From Parapedobacter koreensis (GTDB taxonomy: Bacteria; Bacteroidota; Bacteroidia; Sphingobacteriales; Sphingobacteriaceae): a DNA stretch of 64,000 nucleotides. The notes under the pieces are model-generated. The model was not told the DNA's origin. It did no database searches and saw only the letters and a program-made list of their open reading frames with translations. The position numbers and the translations under genes are program-made. Positions 45,501 through 53,216 of this stretch are shown piece after piece. Numbering within the stretch: the stretch's first letter is position 1; the number at the start of each line of letters is the position of its first letter. The stretch is taken from contig NZ_FNZR01000002.1 in the NCBI RefSeq assembly GCF_900109365.1, positions 248,001 through 312,000 on the forward strand, read 5' to 3'.

Positions 45501-46171
45501 GTCAATTGGCTGGAACCGTAGTAGGAATTACTGGTTAGCGTCGGTACCCCAGCCGTAGAAAGCGTCACCGAGTAGCGCGTAGCCATCCGTGTCGTGGCCC
45601 TTGTCGTGAAGCTCACCGTATTGTTGGAAAGGTACGACGTCGCCACGGTACGGCCTGCCGTGGCAGTACGTGAACCCGCTGGCTGCCATACTTCACCCGG
45701 GAACCCCTGCTCCTTTACGCGGTTCAGCGGTGAGGCCTCGTAGACCGTTGCCGTGTGGGCTTTCCCAGTCGTGGGTTGCCCCGCCGGGGCCGTGCCGCTG
45801 TAATAGGTCTGCTGGGCCGATACGGCGTTTGTACGGAAAGCGTTTCCGGTGCCTGCCGGATAGGGCATGTATCCCTTATCCTGCCTTCCAAGGGCATCAT
45901 AGGCGATGGGTGTCACCAAATCCACCGCACCGGGAGCCGCCTTGGAGGCCACGGACTGAAGCGCCCTTCCCAAGCCATCGTAGTAGTCGATATTCACCCG
46001 TACCTTGGTATAGTCCGCCATTATTGCATCCAGCGCCGTAGGTGTCGTGGTCGGTACCATCGGTATCGACATGCGGACATAATTCTTGTTTGTCGATTGC
46101 CCGAGCACTAAGGCGAAAGGAAACAGGGCCACCATCAGAGGCAGCAACAGGTTTATCTTTTGATGTTTCAT
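42587..46171 (-). CDS. RHS-repeat polymorphic toxin with HNH/LHH-like C-terminal tip
   Basis: A 1194-residue secreted protein. The signal is LLLPLMVALFPFALVLGQ. A DUF6443-like N-terminal domain (about 45-170, VNIDYYDGLGRALQSVASKA) is followed by many YD repeats (YDHTGRLLDTW, YDAVGRLTQGAM) and the RHS core near 850-930 (LRDHLGNNRVGFAG, YDFGSRFYDATIGRWGVPDP). A Gly/Ala-rich linker and conserved FGNRVVEGVDD come next. The tip (about 1096-1194) contains QLHHITPKYLGGAANGPLVP, like LHH-type nucleases of the HNH/ENDO VII group. The RHS shell encloses and delivers the toxin. It sits 10 nt after the partner gene and 12 nt before the immunity gene. Confidence 0.88.
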   Translation of the reverse strand: MKHQKINLLLPLMVALFPFALVLGQSTNKNYVRMSIPMVPTTTPTALDAIMADYTKVRVNIDYYDGLGRALQSVASKAAPGAVDLVTPIAYDALGRQDKGYMPYPAGTGNAFRTNAVSAQQTYYSGTAPAGQPTTGKAHTATVYEASPLNRVKEQGFPGEVWQPAGSRTATAGRTVATSYLSNNTVSFTTRATTRMATRYSVTLSTAGVPTLTSNSYYGSSQLTVKVTRNENWAGGSGTFASRLHTTEEYTDKHGRMVLSRTFNLNGSTEEILSTYYVYDNLGNLCFVLPPEINPDKTSGVPTATELNNLAYQYRYDGRGRIIEKKSPGIGWENFVYLPSGKVLLHQDARQVSETIPGFTPGQYHTFYKYDRQGRLALSGIERNRVYNRQQIQDIVDAQTLFWEDRSTATGNVHGYTNVSIPQGAASGDMDVTLVNYYDDYAGIPGLPHNQSASYSKLTRGLLVASKAKVLGTASTYLWTVNYYDDEGRLVRQWKQHYLGGSSTANKFDDTTNEYDFNGQLTKSTRKLHTTNATTPEVTVVTEYTYDHTGRLLDTWKTVNPAPSNPAGTRTLIARNGYNEVGQLRTKRLHSTNGTSFGQTVTYGYNHRGWLRTTSTAPSMFNQELQYTEGTNKQYNGNIAYQLFTRHNLATPTPALVTNTYTYTYDAVGRLTQGAMAGNKGRETLTYDRNGNIKTLVRTGTNSTAVDNLTYNLTGNRLTSIVDAVTATDANYQLPGTTSYTYDVNGNVKTRSNTGSTGNNITAITYNYLNLPQNLTAVAGNVTYTYDATGRKLRSVNGINTQTRDYIDGIEYTGNGATMELIYTEEGRITRSGSTYTYHYFLRDHLGNNRVGFAGTTPGTANFTADYYPYGLQYREVIRAGAPIINYLYAGKEFQNGLKLYDFGSRFYDATIGRWGVPDPAEQFVNPYLALGNNPIIYADPDGEWIHIVVGALVGGVANLTTKWLQGDIGSVGDGFAAFGIGAAAGAVGAATGGAALAASGMGAASIGGGALIGAYSSAAAGPVLGLGNAAYFGDPYSANDWAMGVLVGGVTGGIGGGISNVIGGKGLNIWTGKPNNMEVGVPRITQFGNRVVEGVDDVANGGVQYSDDLVKAAQKAYPELAGKTQLHHITPKYLGGAANGPLVPLDAAYHQQITNAFRQAWPYGQGVIKDPVLIKQIMDQVYKRFPLPPGYGY
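42877..43307 (-). repeat. RHS tail homology copy A (within the expressed RHS gene)
   Basis: The 431-nt segment encoding the Gly/Ala-rich linker and the pre-tip motif. Two downstream silent cassettes (41226-41592 and 40374-40545) repeat it in direct orientation. These are the only long repeats in the window, and they would permit replacement of the toxin tip by homologous recombination. Confidence 0.9.
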
Positions 46172-46181
46172 GGCTTGTCTG

Positions 46182-49100
46182 CTATTTGAGATGGTAGGTA
46201 TAGTCCTCGATAATACGTCCCTGGCGGTCTTTCACCCGTTTCAATCTGTTGAACTCATCGTATTCATAGTACGTGGTGTAACCCTTGCTGTCCGTGGATG
46301 TGGTAATCGACCCAAGTTGATTATACGTATAACTTGTCATCTGCGCACCCAGCGGATACAGCCGCAGGTCATCGATATAGCCTGCCGGAATAATCTGCAG
46401 GTTGCCGGAAACGCTGCGGAACCGGATTTCACGCTGTTGCCAGCTGCCCTTGGTTTGCAGCACAGTATTGCTCGACACCACGGCCCCGCTGTTCCTGATG
46501 GTCACCGTACCGCCCTTCTCCCAGAACGTAAGCACGTAGGTAAAACTGGATACCAGCTGCTTATCATACGTGGTAATGTATCCCGAGGTCCCCGTATTAT
46601 TTGTACAGTATGCACCCACGGGCGCGTCCTGATTATTGTATCGCGTAAGCACCTGCCCACCGCCTCCACGCCAGTCGCTGTCGTTCGCCGTCGTTTCAAA
46701 GCTCGAATAGGCAGACTCCAGGAAACGGCCATTGTCAATCCGGGCAATGGGGTGTTTCATGAACTGGCCGTAGATGGTGGCAGCAACGCTACTCGTACCA
46801 TCCGTGACGCCCACGGGTTTGGTCTTGTTGTAGGTGCGCGATGGCGCAAATTCGTATTCCGTTTCCTTCAACAAGCCGGGATCCAATGTTTGTGTTTCGC
46901 CGCTGCCCGAGCGGGTCACCTTAAAGGGAACATACCCGGACATCGCTATGGGCAGCAGGTTTTTGAGCCGGTAAATTCTGTGCGGTACCGTGCGCCAATG
47001 GATCGAGGGATCGTAATATAACCTGGTGCCAGTATGGGTAAGCACCGAAACATCTGTTATCCTGTCCGAGTCGCCATCTTCCACCACCGTGTTGACCACT
47101 TCGATGGGCGTGGCGATGTTGTGGGAATAAACCAAGTACGAATATGGGTAGGTTTGGGCATTGTTGTACGAGCTACTGTAGTTGGTCAGCACATCAAAGG
47201 CATATCGGTACCTGGTATATCTTATCTGCCCGTGGCTGTCAAATGTATGAATCTCCTTAAGCAACTTGTAGTTGGAATCGTAGGTGTAATTATTCCCTTT
47301 TATTACCGGGTTGGCACCGGTTTCATCGTAAACATAGACGGTCTCGCCAGACGGCAGGAAAGCATCGGTATGATTCAGATAAGCGGTGCCCTCCACCAGC
47401 TTGGCACCATTACATATAACAATATGCCTTGCCTGAAGTGACCGTGGTGGTGCTGCGCCAAGGCCAACCGCCACATAAGATAGCAGTCGCCTATATAGCA
47501 ACGTGTTCGATGCATTATAACCTTCAGCAGACAGCAATCTGCCGCGATGGTGTACCCGGGAGGTATAGGGTTCAAGAATGATATGGGTGAGTTGAAGCCG
47601 CCTTGACGGTTGGAGATCATTATAATTGGGGTAGCCGTTGTCAAAATTGGAATACTTAAATACCGTGTAGGAATTATCATTGCTTTTTTCAACCACCTCG
47701 CTGTACCCAACGTGGCTGCCGCTGCTGTTTTGCGAGGTAGGGAACAAGGTTTGGGAAGAAAAAAACGCAAACGAATACCCCGCCTGCTGATTAACGGCAT
47801 ACAGCCGATATTCCGGGAAATAGTACTGCGCCTTGCCGCTCAGCACACCACTCGATGCCAGGGTGGTCACATTACTGGAATTGGTGTAATTCTTCACGTA
47901 GAAATATTCCTTTTCCTCCTTTTCCGCCGGGAATTCGGGATCGTAGCTGCTGATTTTCCGGATACGGAGTCCGCCGGCAAGTGTATTGGAAGCAACCGTT
48001 ACCGGTGCATTCCAGCGCTGCTCAGGGACTTCCATGCGATAGTAGTGCGGCTCAAACGTGAAATCCGTTACCCCGCCTGTTGGATAGGTAATCCGGCTGA
48101 TGGTACCCGCCTGCAGGTACGTAGCATTTGGCTGGCGGTAGTTATAGTAAGTTGTGTAATAAGTGCTCGTATTGCTGATATCCGCATAGGTATTGTTGTA
48201 GAATCCCCAATGGTCATTCCGGTTTGCCAGGTATGCCGGCAGGGATACCGAGGTATTGTAAGCGAAGATATAGGGTTTCAGCAAACCACCTGAACTGCCC
48301 TGCTCCCTGACGGATTGCAGGGTCAGGCGTTGCGACGTACTGGCACTGTAGGTGAAGTTGAATGCCTTTTTAAGCTCGCCATCCACTTCCACACGAATCT
48401 GGTCCAGTTTTTTCCATTGCAATTTACTAAGATTAGCGGGGTAAGTATCGTTGTTGTCGTTTGTTTCCAGGAAAGGCAAAAAACTGGGATAAGTGCTATA
48501 GGCAGACCATTGGGAGTATCGCCAGTCGTAGACGCTTTGCGCATATCGGAGTTCGGTACTATTGGAGCGCTGGAATTTTATCTCCTCGTGCTTGGCTTGG
48601 ATTTTGGTGAGGTACACAGGCGAAATCAACATGCCCTCATAGGACTGGTTTATGGGATGGTACTGCCCGGAACAAATGACCGGCCATGTACCCAACTCAA
48701 CCTTACGTATATTTATTGAATTATTTACCGCTATCATCATTTGGTTGACGAAACCATCCCGTTCATAAGTAAATGATACTTCATCGCCCAATGGATAGGT
48801 TATCTTGGTGAGGTACCAGGAATTGGCAATCCAATGGTTGTCGTGCTGGCGGAAAAATTCCATACTGTATTCGATGGCGTCGGTAGTGCCGCCGAATGTG
48901 TATTGTACGCCGTTCTCATCCGTAATCGTAAAGCCTGAAAAAGACTTAAAATACCCAAGATAAGAAAATGGTGAGCCGGTGGGTGGGCTAAAGGGTACCG
49001 AAAGGAATGAACCGTTGAAAGTAACTTTTATGGGGCGGTCGCTTCGCACGCGCCATTGGCCGTCGTGCCCCATGTAGAAAGTACCCGACAGCCCATTTGC

Positions 49101-49619
49101 ATAAAACATAAACTCATCCGCTTCCGTATCCTTGGTGGACAATTCCAAACTCTGCGCAATATTTTCCATGAAGGTGGGTGTATCCCAGCTTGTAGAATTA
49201 ATCGCAGCGTGGTTATAATAGAATCCATTGTTTGCTCCGTATGACAGGTTTCCGTTGTTGTATTCGTCTGGCATATCCCGGATTACCCGGGAAATTACAC
49301 CCCCTGCAAGAAGATTCCATGACATACCTACCCAACCCGGGTGCATATCGGGCCGGAAGCCGGAAGCGTGGCAATCCAGAACAATCGGTACCGTTACCTC
49401 GCCCGACTGTAGCAGGTGCAACGGGATACTAATTTGGGGTGTTCCGGTAAAATGGGATACCGGATATTCACCGTACAGCCCCAGCGATGCTGCGTTGGGG
49501 CTGGGGAGGCTCATTGGCACACTGGGAATTTGGGCCTGCAGGCACCAACTGGCCCCAGTTAAAACACAGAGAATAGTGCAGGTCACACATTTGACCAAAA
49601 TTGAGTTCAGAAGCTTCAT
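46182..49619 (-). CDS. Large secreted RHS-partner protein with terminal YD repeat
   Basis: A 1145-residue protein from ATG 49619 (MKLLNSILVKCVTCTILCVL signal). The N-terminal part reads ASLGLYGEYPVSHFTGTPQI, then HPGWVGMSWNLLAGGVISRV, like the first gene of two-part Bacteroidota RHS loci (SpvB/TcB-like). The last 60 residues carry one YD repeat (YTYNQLGSITTSTDSKGYTT, YEYDEFNRLKRVKDRQG). It may form the N-terminal half of the shell for the toxin protein encoded 10 nt downstream. Earlier in-frame Met codons (49652, 49718) precede the signal and overlap the neighbour, so they were not used. Confidence 0.75.
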   Translation of the reverse strand: MKLLNSILVKCVTCTILCVLTGASWCLQAQIPSVPMSLPSPNAASLGLYGEYPVSHFTGTPQISIPLHLLQSGEVTVPIVLDCHASGFRPDMHPGWVGMSWNLLAGGVISRVIRDMPDEYNNGNLSYGANNGFYYNHAAINSTSWDTPTFMENIAQSLELSTKDTEADEFMFYANGLSGTFYMGHDGQWRVRSDRPIKVTFNGSFLSVPFSPPTGSPFSYLGYFKSFSGFTITDENGVQYTFGGTTDAIEYSMEFFRQHDNHWIANSWYLTKITYPLGDEVSFTYERDGFVNQMMIAVNNSINIRKVELGTWPVICSGQYHPINQSYEGMLISPVYLTKIQAKHEEIKFQRSNSTELRYAQSVYDWRYSQWSAYSTYPSFLPFLETNDNNDTYPANLSKLQWKKLDQIRVEVDGELKKAFNFTYSASTSQRLTLQSVREQGSSGGLLKPYIFAYNTSVSLPAYLANRNDHWGFYNNTYADISNTSTYYTTYYNYRQPNATYLQAGTISRITYPTGGVTDFTFEPHYYRMEVPEQRWNAPVTVASNTLAGGLRIRKISSYDPEFPAEKEEKEYFYVKNYTNSSNVTTLASSGVLSGKAQYYFPEYRLYAVNQQAGYSFAFFSSQTLFPTSQNSSGSHVGYSEVVEKSNDNSYTVFKYSNFDNGYPNYNDLQPSRRLQLTHIILEPYTSRVHHRGRLLSAEGYNASNTLLYRRLLSYVAVGLGAAPPRSLQARHIVICNGAKLVEGTAYLNHTDAFLPSGETVYVYDETGANPVIKGNNYTYDSNYKLLKEIHTFDSHGQIRYTRYRYAFDVLTNYSSSYNNAQTYPYSYLVYSHNIATPIEVVNTVVEDGDSDRITDVSVLTHTGTRLYYDPSIHWRTVPHRIYRLKNLLPIAMSGYVPFKVTRSGSGETQTLDPGLLKETEYEFAPSRTYNKTKPVGVTDGTSSVAATIYGQFMKHPIARIDNGRFLESAYSSFETTANDSDWRGGGGQVLTRYNNQDAPVGAYCTNNTGTSGYITTYDKQLVSSFTYVLTFWEKGGTVTIRNSGAVVSSNTVLQTKGSWQQREIRFRSVSGNLQIIPAGYIDDLRLYPLGAQMTSYTYNQLGSITTSTDSKGYTTYYEYDEFNRLKRVKDRQGRIIEDYTYHLK

Positions 49620-49675
49620 TACCATATTGGTTAGCTGGTTGACAAAATTCATTTGCATTTGACAAGGACTCCACG

Positions 49676-50068
49676 TCAGTGTTTGGGCTCCAGTACAGGA
49701 CGTCCATCGGGCGACCATAGATCCTCCCGCCTCAATACTTGTTGAATTTTTGCTAACTGGTCGATAGACAACACCTCTTTCAATGCTTGATCCCGTTCAC
49801 CAGCAAGTGCTTGCAGTTTTAAGGACAACTGCTGGTAGGTTTCCCGCACTAACTCCCGTGCTTTGGTTTTGTCAAGATCAATAATAGCCATCACCGCTTT
49901 GGCCTGATCCGGGTTTATTTCCAAATCATCGGCAATCAGTGCTACGCGGTTTACCGCTACCGAATCCTGTTCCTGGGCCTGCGCAGCGGTCGTGCATAGC
50001 ACCAAAAAAGCTATCGTACCTGTTGCGGTGGCGAGTGCTTTCTTCGTTTTTCTGATGTTCATGGTCAT
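49676..50068 (-). CDS. Small exported protein with helical core (Spy/LTXXQ-like shape)
   Basis: A 130-residue protein with a signal (IAFLVLCTTAAQAQ). The mature part is a helical pair: LIADDLEINPDQAKAVMAII, then LVRETYQQLSLKLQALAGER and VLSIDQLAKIQQVLRRED. The shape, with repeated helices and a DQA/KIQQ pattern, is like Spy-type periplasmic chaperones, though no clear LTXXQ motif is seen. It is the first gene ahead of the RHS pair, 57 nt upstream of the partner's start, and has the left 22-nt-period repeat array upstream. It may assist folding of the large RHS proteins; that is inference from position. Confidence 0.6.
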   Translation of the reverse strand: MTMNIRKTKKALATATGTIAFLVLCTTAAQAQEQDSVAVNRVALIADDLEINPDQAKAVMAIIDLDKTKARELVRETYQQLSLKLQALAGERDQALKEVLSIDQLAKIQQVLRREDLWSPDGRPVLEPKH

Positions 50069-50120
50069 GAGAAGTTTGATACAGCAATATTACCGTTTAA
50101 ACCGACATCCCATGATCCGC

Positions 50121-50177
50121 TTTGGCTATCAATGTGCTCCCTTTTAGCTATCACTTTGATAGCCTATGGCTATCAAA
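50121..50177. promoter_or_regulatory. Left array of 22-nt-period repeats (putative XRE operator)
   Basis: Three direct copies of (G/A)GCTATCA begin at 50124, 50146 and 50168, exactly 22 nt apart. A perfect inverted repeat TTTGATAGCC (50155-50164) / GGCTATCAAA (50168-50177) with a 3-nt spacer is included. The array is 53-109 nt ahead of the start at 50068 and overlaps the last codons of the XRE gene. The same motif and period recur at 50629-50667. Confidence 0.65.
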
Positions 50178-50562
50178 GCGTACTTCTTGCCAGCAACGAT
50201 TCAATTTTCGTATCCTTTCGCCTCACTTTCGCCTCCAGTTCCTCGATACGTTTTTCGTAGACACCCAACAGCACTTTACTGTTTTGCAACTGTTCTTTCA
50301 ACCGTTCAGTTTGTTCTTTCGACGATGAAATTCCCGCATCCAATTCCATCTCGCTCTGGTAGAAATCCTGTATGGGTATCCGATAAAAATCCGCAAGTAA
50401 CGCTAAGTGGATTGCACTGATGTATGTAATGCCGACTTCCATATTCCGGTACGACGGCTGTTTAATTGATAGCACCGCCGCGACTTCTCGCTGGGAGTAC
50501 CGCCGTGCCGCGCGGATGCGCGAAAGGTTCGTACAAATTATGTGTTTAAGTTGTTTGACCAT
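50173..50562 (-). CDS. XRE-family transcriptional regulator with coiled-coil C-terminus
   Basis: A 129-residue protein. The N-terminal HTH (about 8-65) is of the XRE/Cro type: LSRIRAARRYSQREVAAVLS, IKQPSYRNMEVGITYISAIH and LALLADFYRIPI. The rest (about 80-125) is a coiled coil (EQTERLKEQLQNSKVLLGVY, KRIEELEAKVRRKD) that probably makes a dimer. It is bracketed by two arrays of the motif GGCTAT(C/A)AA with a 22-nt period, one ahead of itself and one ahead of the RHS-side operon, which fits autoregulation and control of that operon. No enzyme or ligand domain is seen. Confidence 0.85.
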   Translation of the reverse strand: MVKQLKHIICTNLSRIRAARRYSQREVAAVLSIKQPSYRNMEVGITYISAIHLALLADFYRIPIQDFYQSEMELDAGISSSKEQTERLKEQLQNSKVLLGVYEKRIEELEAKVRRKDTKIESLLARSTL

Positions 50563-50628
50563 ACCTTATATTCTGCAAATTTGCTTATGAACGCAAAATT
50601 AAGCAGGGAATCGATTGCGTATGATTCG

Positions 50629-50667
50629 TTTTGGCTATAAATTTGATAGGCATAGGCTATAAATGTG
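50629..50667. promoter_or_regulatory. Right array of 22-nt-period repeats (putative XRE operator)
   Basis: GGCTATAAAT copies begin at 50633 and 50655, 22 nt apart, with a reverse-orientation TTTGATAGG at 50642-50650 between them. The array lies 67-105 nt upstream of the XRE start at 50562, mirroring the distance of the left array to its gene. Confidence 0.65.
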
Positions 50668-50757
50668 TATCTTGGGGATCACATTATGACGCGACAATGC
50701 AAGCACACACGCAACGTGTTTCGAGCATCAGTCGCGAAGTGCCCGAACGCTCGTTAT

Positions 50758-51537
50758 TTAAAGCGCCCTATCCAAATGCACATACCCGCCATCCACATGG
50801 ATCAACTGGCCGGTGGTGTGGCTCGAACGCGATGACAGCAAAAACACGACGGTATTGGCTATTTCCTCGGTAGTGGTCATCCGCTGCTCAAGGGGAATCC
50901 GCTGGGTGATTTTTGCCAATGCATCTTCCGGGTTAGGCAATGTCCGAATCCACGTATCGTATAAGGGTGTATAACATTCGGCCACGATTACCGCATTCAC
51001 ACGGATGCCATATTCCAATAGCTCCACGGCCCATTCCCGCGTCAGGGCATTGCGCCCCCCATTAGCTGCTGCATACGCGGATGTATTGCCCTGCCCGGTT
51101 TCTGCTGTTTTCGAACTGATATTGACGATACTCCCTTTGCTCGCTTTCAGGGCCGGCAATGCGTGATGGGCCATCAGGTAATAATGAATCAGGGATTTGT
51201 GCAAGCTGTCCACGAATTTTTGGTAGTTGCCGCTCTCCAACCCTACCCCATCATTTACCCCGGCGTTATTCACCAATCCATCGATACGCCCAAATTGGGC
51301 CAATGTCTCGTTTACGGCACGTTCGCAATCCTCCGGATGGGTCAGTTCGGCTTCCACGCTGAATGCCCGCCCACCTATCGATTCCACCTCCTGTTGCACC
51401 GCTGTATTGTCCGCTTGCCTGCGGCCCACAATCACGGGGATGGCCCCCTCTCCGGCCAGCGCCAATACAATACCGCGACCAATTCCTTTGGCGGCTCCCG
51501 TGACGATGACGACCTTATCTTTCAGGTTCAAATTCAT
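50758..51537 (-). CDS. L-fucose dehydrogenase-like SDR (FucX type)
   Basis: A 259-residue short-chain dehydrogenase. It has the NAD(P)-binding TGAAKGIGRG (about 13-22), a NNAGVNDG motif and IVNISSKTAETGQGNTSAYA. The catalytic motif reads YAAAN, so the usual Lys of YxxxK is Asn here. The close is SSHTTGQLIHVDGGYVHLDR. It resembles FucX of Campylobacter jejuni, which oxidises L-fucose to the lactone. It is the last gene of the fucose operon, 9 nt after the lactonase gene. Function is inferred from the operon and resemblance, not proven. Confidence 0.85.
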   Translation of the reverse strand: MNLNLKDKVVIVTGAAKGIGRGIVLALAGEGAIPVIVGRRQADNTAVQQEVESIGGRAFSVEAELTHPEDCERAVNETLAQFGRIDGLVNNAGVNDGVGLESGNYQKFVDSLHKSLIHYYLMAHHALPALKASKGSIVNISSKTAETGQGNTSAYAAANGGRNALTREWAVELLEYGIRVNAVIVAECYTPLYDTWIRTLPNPEDALAKITQRIPLEQRMTTTEEIANTVVFLLSSRSSHTTGQLIHVDGGYVHLDRAL

Positions 51538-51546
51538 GTGCTATGG

Positions 51547-52377
51547 TTATAATCTATAAAAATCCGTGGCATTCTTATGCCATATCCGTTCCTGTTCTTC
51601 GTACGGCAGCTGCCCAATAGCGCTTTCCACCACAGCAATCACTTGCTGATAGTCTGCAGCAACCAGGCAAACGGGCCAATCCGAACCAAATAGGATTCGC
51701 CGGGGGCCGAACACCTCGACAACATGTTGTATATAATACGATAAATCCGCCGGTGTCCAGTTTTTCCAATCTGCTTCGGTCACCATGCCGGAAAGTTTAC
51801 AATACACCTGCTCGTATTGGGCAATGGCTTCCATCTGGGCCGCCCAAGGTTGGCGCGTTCCCGCTTTGATATCCGGTTTGGCCAAGTGGTCTATTACAAA
51901 CGGTTGGCCAGGAAAACATTGCACAAATTCAAGCGTCGCTTCCAGTTGATGCGATTTTACAAGCACGTCATACGTATAGCCGTATTTGCCAAGGGCTGCA
52001 ATGCCGTTCAGGAATGCCGGACGCAGCAAAAAACGAGGATCGTCCTCGCCCTGTACAATGTGCCGGAAGCCTTTGAGCTTGGGGTACTGGCTAAAATAGG
52101 CCAATCGATCAGCGACATTGGTCGACTGCAAATCCACCCAGCCGACAACACCTTCGATGAAGGTGTGTTGGTCTGCCAAACCCAACAGGAATAGCGTCTC
52201 GGCCTCCGACTGATCGGCTTGCACCGCCACACATCCCGATACGCCATTGGCGTCATAGCTGGGCTTTAAATCATCCGGCAGGAAATCACGCTGGATAACC
52301 GCCATGTCGTCGGTTATCCAGGCATCTTTTACCGGACGGTATCGCCAGAAATGCTGGTGCGCATCAATCCGTTTCAT
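51547..52377 (-). CDS. Amidohydrolase-2 family L-fuconolactonase
   Basis: A 276-residue TIM-barrel hydrolase. It starts MKRIDAHQHFWRYRPVKDAW, in which HQH gives the metal-site histidines. It also has FVIDHLAKPDI and the metal Asp near the end in LFGSDWPVCLVA. It would hydrolyse L-fucono-lactone to L-fuconate. The ATG overlaps the stop of the FAH-family gene by four bases, and the dehydrogenase gene follows after 9 nt. Similar amidohydrolases occupy this position in Campylobacter and Burkholderia fucose loci. Confidence 0.87.
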   Translation of the reverse strand: MKRIDAHQHFWRYRPVKDAWITDDMAVIQRDFLPDDLKPSYDANGVSGCVAVQADQSEAETLFLLGLADQHTFIEGVVGWVDLQSTNVADRLAYFSQYPKLKGFRHIVQGEDDPRFLLRPAFLNGIAALGKYGYTYDVLVKSHQLEATLEFVQCFPGQPFVIDHLAKPDIKAGTRQPWAAQMEAIAQYEQVYCKLSGMVTEADWKNWTPADLSYYIQHVVEVFGPRRILFGSDWPVCLVAADYQQVIAVVESAIGQLPYEEQERIWHKNATDFYRL

Positions 52378-53216
52378 CGCACGGTTTGGCGTGACACCCC
52401 CAATCCATCCGCGCCCAATTCCACCACATCACCGGGTTGGAGGTAGATCGGCGGCTTGAAGCCCAGCCCGACACCTGCCGGTGTTCCCGTGGATATCACG
52501 TCCCCCGGCAATAAGGTCATGAATTGGCTGACGTAGCTAATGATATAAGGGACATTGAAAATCAGGTTTCGCGTATTGCCATCTTGGTACGTTTTGCCAT
52601 TCACGGTAAGCCAAAGCCGGACGTTATCGATATCTTCGATTTCATCTTTCGTAGCCAGAAAAGGGCCTAATGGCGCAAACGTATCGCACCCCTTGCCTTT
52701 ATCCCACGTGCCCCCCCGCTCCAGTTGAAATTCGCGTTCAGACACATCGTTGTGCAGCACATACCCCGCCACATAATCAAACGCCGTAGACTCGTCTACA
52801 TAACTGGCTTTCTTGCTAATCACAACCCCGAACTCTACCTCCCAATCGGTCTTGGTTGAATTTTTTGGGATTATAATGTCATCATAGGGCCCGCTCAATG
52901 AGGTAGTGGATTTCATAAAGATGATGGGCTCAGCAGGTATGATAGCCCCGGTTTCCTCGGCATGATCGCGGTAGTTGAGCCCGATACATAAGATTTTCGA
53001 AGGGCGGGCTATCGGGCTTCCCAAGCGCGTACCCTCCGGCACCGGAATCAATTTCCCTTCGTTGGCTTTGACAAATTCCTCCAGTCGGGCAAGGCCATTA
53101 TCTGCGAAAAATGCTTCATCGTAGTCACCGCCAAAGGCAGACACATCGTAGTTTATACCATCAAGCTGTACCCCTATTTGTTCACGGCCGGGATCACCAT
53201 ATCGAATTAGTTTCAT
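52374..53216 (-). CDS. FAH-family hydrolase (2,4-diketo-3-deoxy-L-fuconate hydrolase-like)
   Basis: A 280-residue fumarylacetoacetate hydrolase-fold protein. It has GLNYRDHAEETGAIIPAEPI, the metal-site motif DWEVEFGVVI followed by HNDVSEREFQLERGGTWDKG, and the close LLPGDVISTGTPAGVGLG. It would split 2,4-diketo-3-deoxy-L-fuconate into pyruvate and L-lactate in the last step of the oxidative branch. A 7-nt tandem repeat lies between its start and the upstream SDR stop. It is in the middle of the fucose operon. Confidence 0.85.
   Translation of the reverse strand: MKLIRYGDPGREQIGVQLDGINYDVSAFGGDYDEAFFADNGLARLEEFVKANEGKLIPVPEGTRLGSPIARPSKILCIGLNYRDHAEETGAIIPAEPIIFMKSTTSLSGPYDDIIIPKNSTKTDWEVEFGVVISKKASYVDESTAFDYVAGYVLHNDVSEREFQLERGGTWDKGKGCDTFAPLGPFLATKDEIEDIDNVRLWLTVNGKTYQDGNTRNLIFNVPYIISYVSQFMTLLPGDVISTGTPAGVGLGFKPPIYLQPGDVVELGADGLGVSRQTVR

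Noticed and set aside
47610-48293. Plus-strand frame of 227 codons opposite the RHS partner gene
   Set aside because: Antisense shadow of a well-supported secreted protein; no start signal, motif or coupling.
50121-50667. Possible CRISPR-like array around the XRE gene
   Set aside because: The 22-nt period is between short motif copies with no variable spacers of constant length, and no cas genes are present. An operator array fits better.
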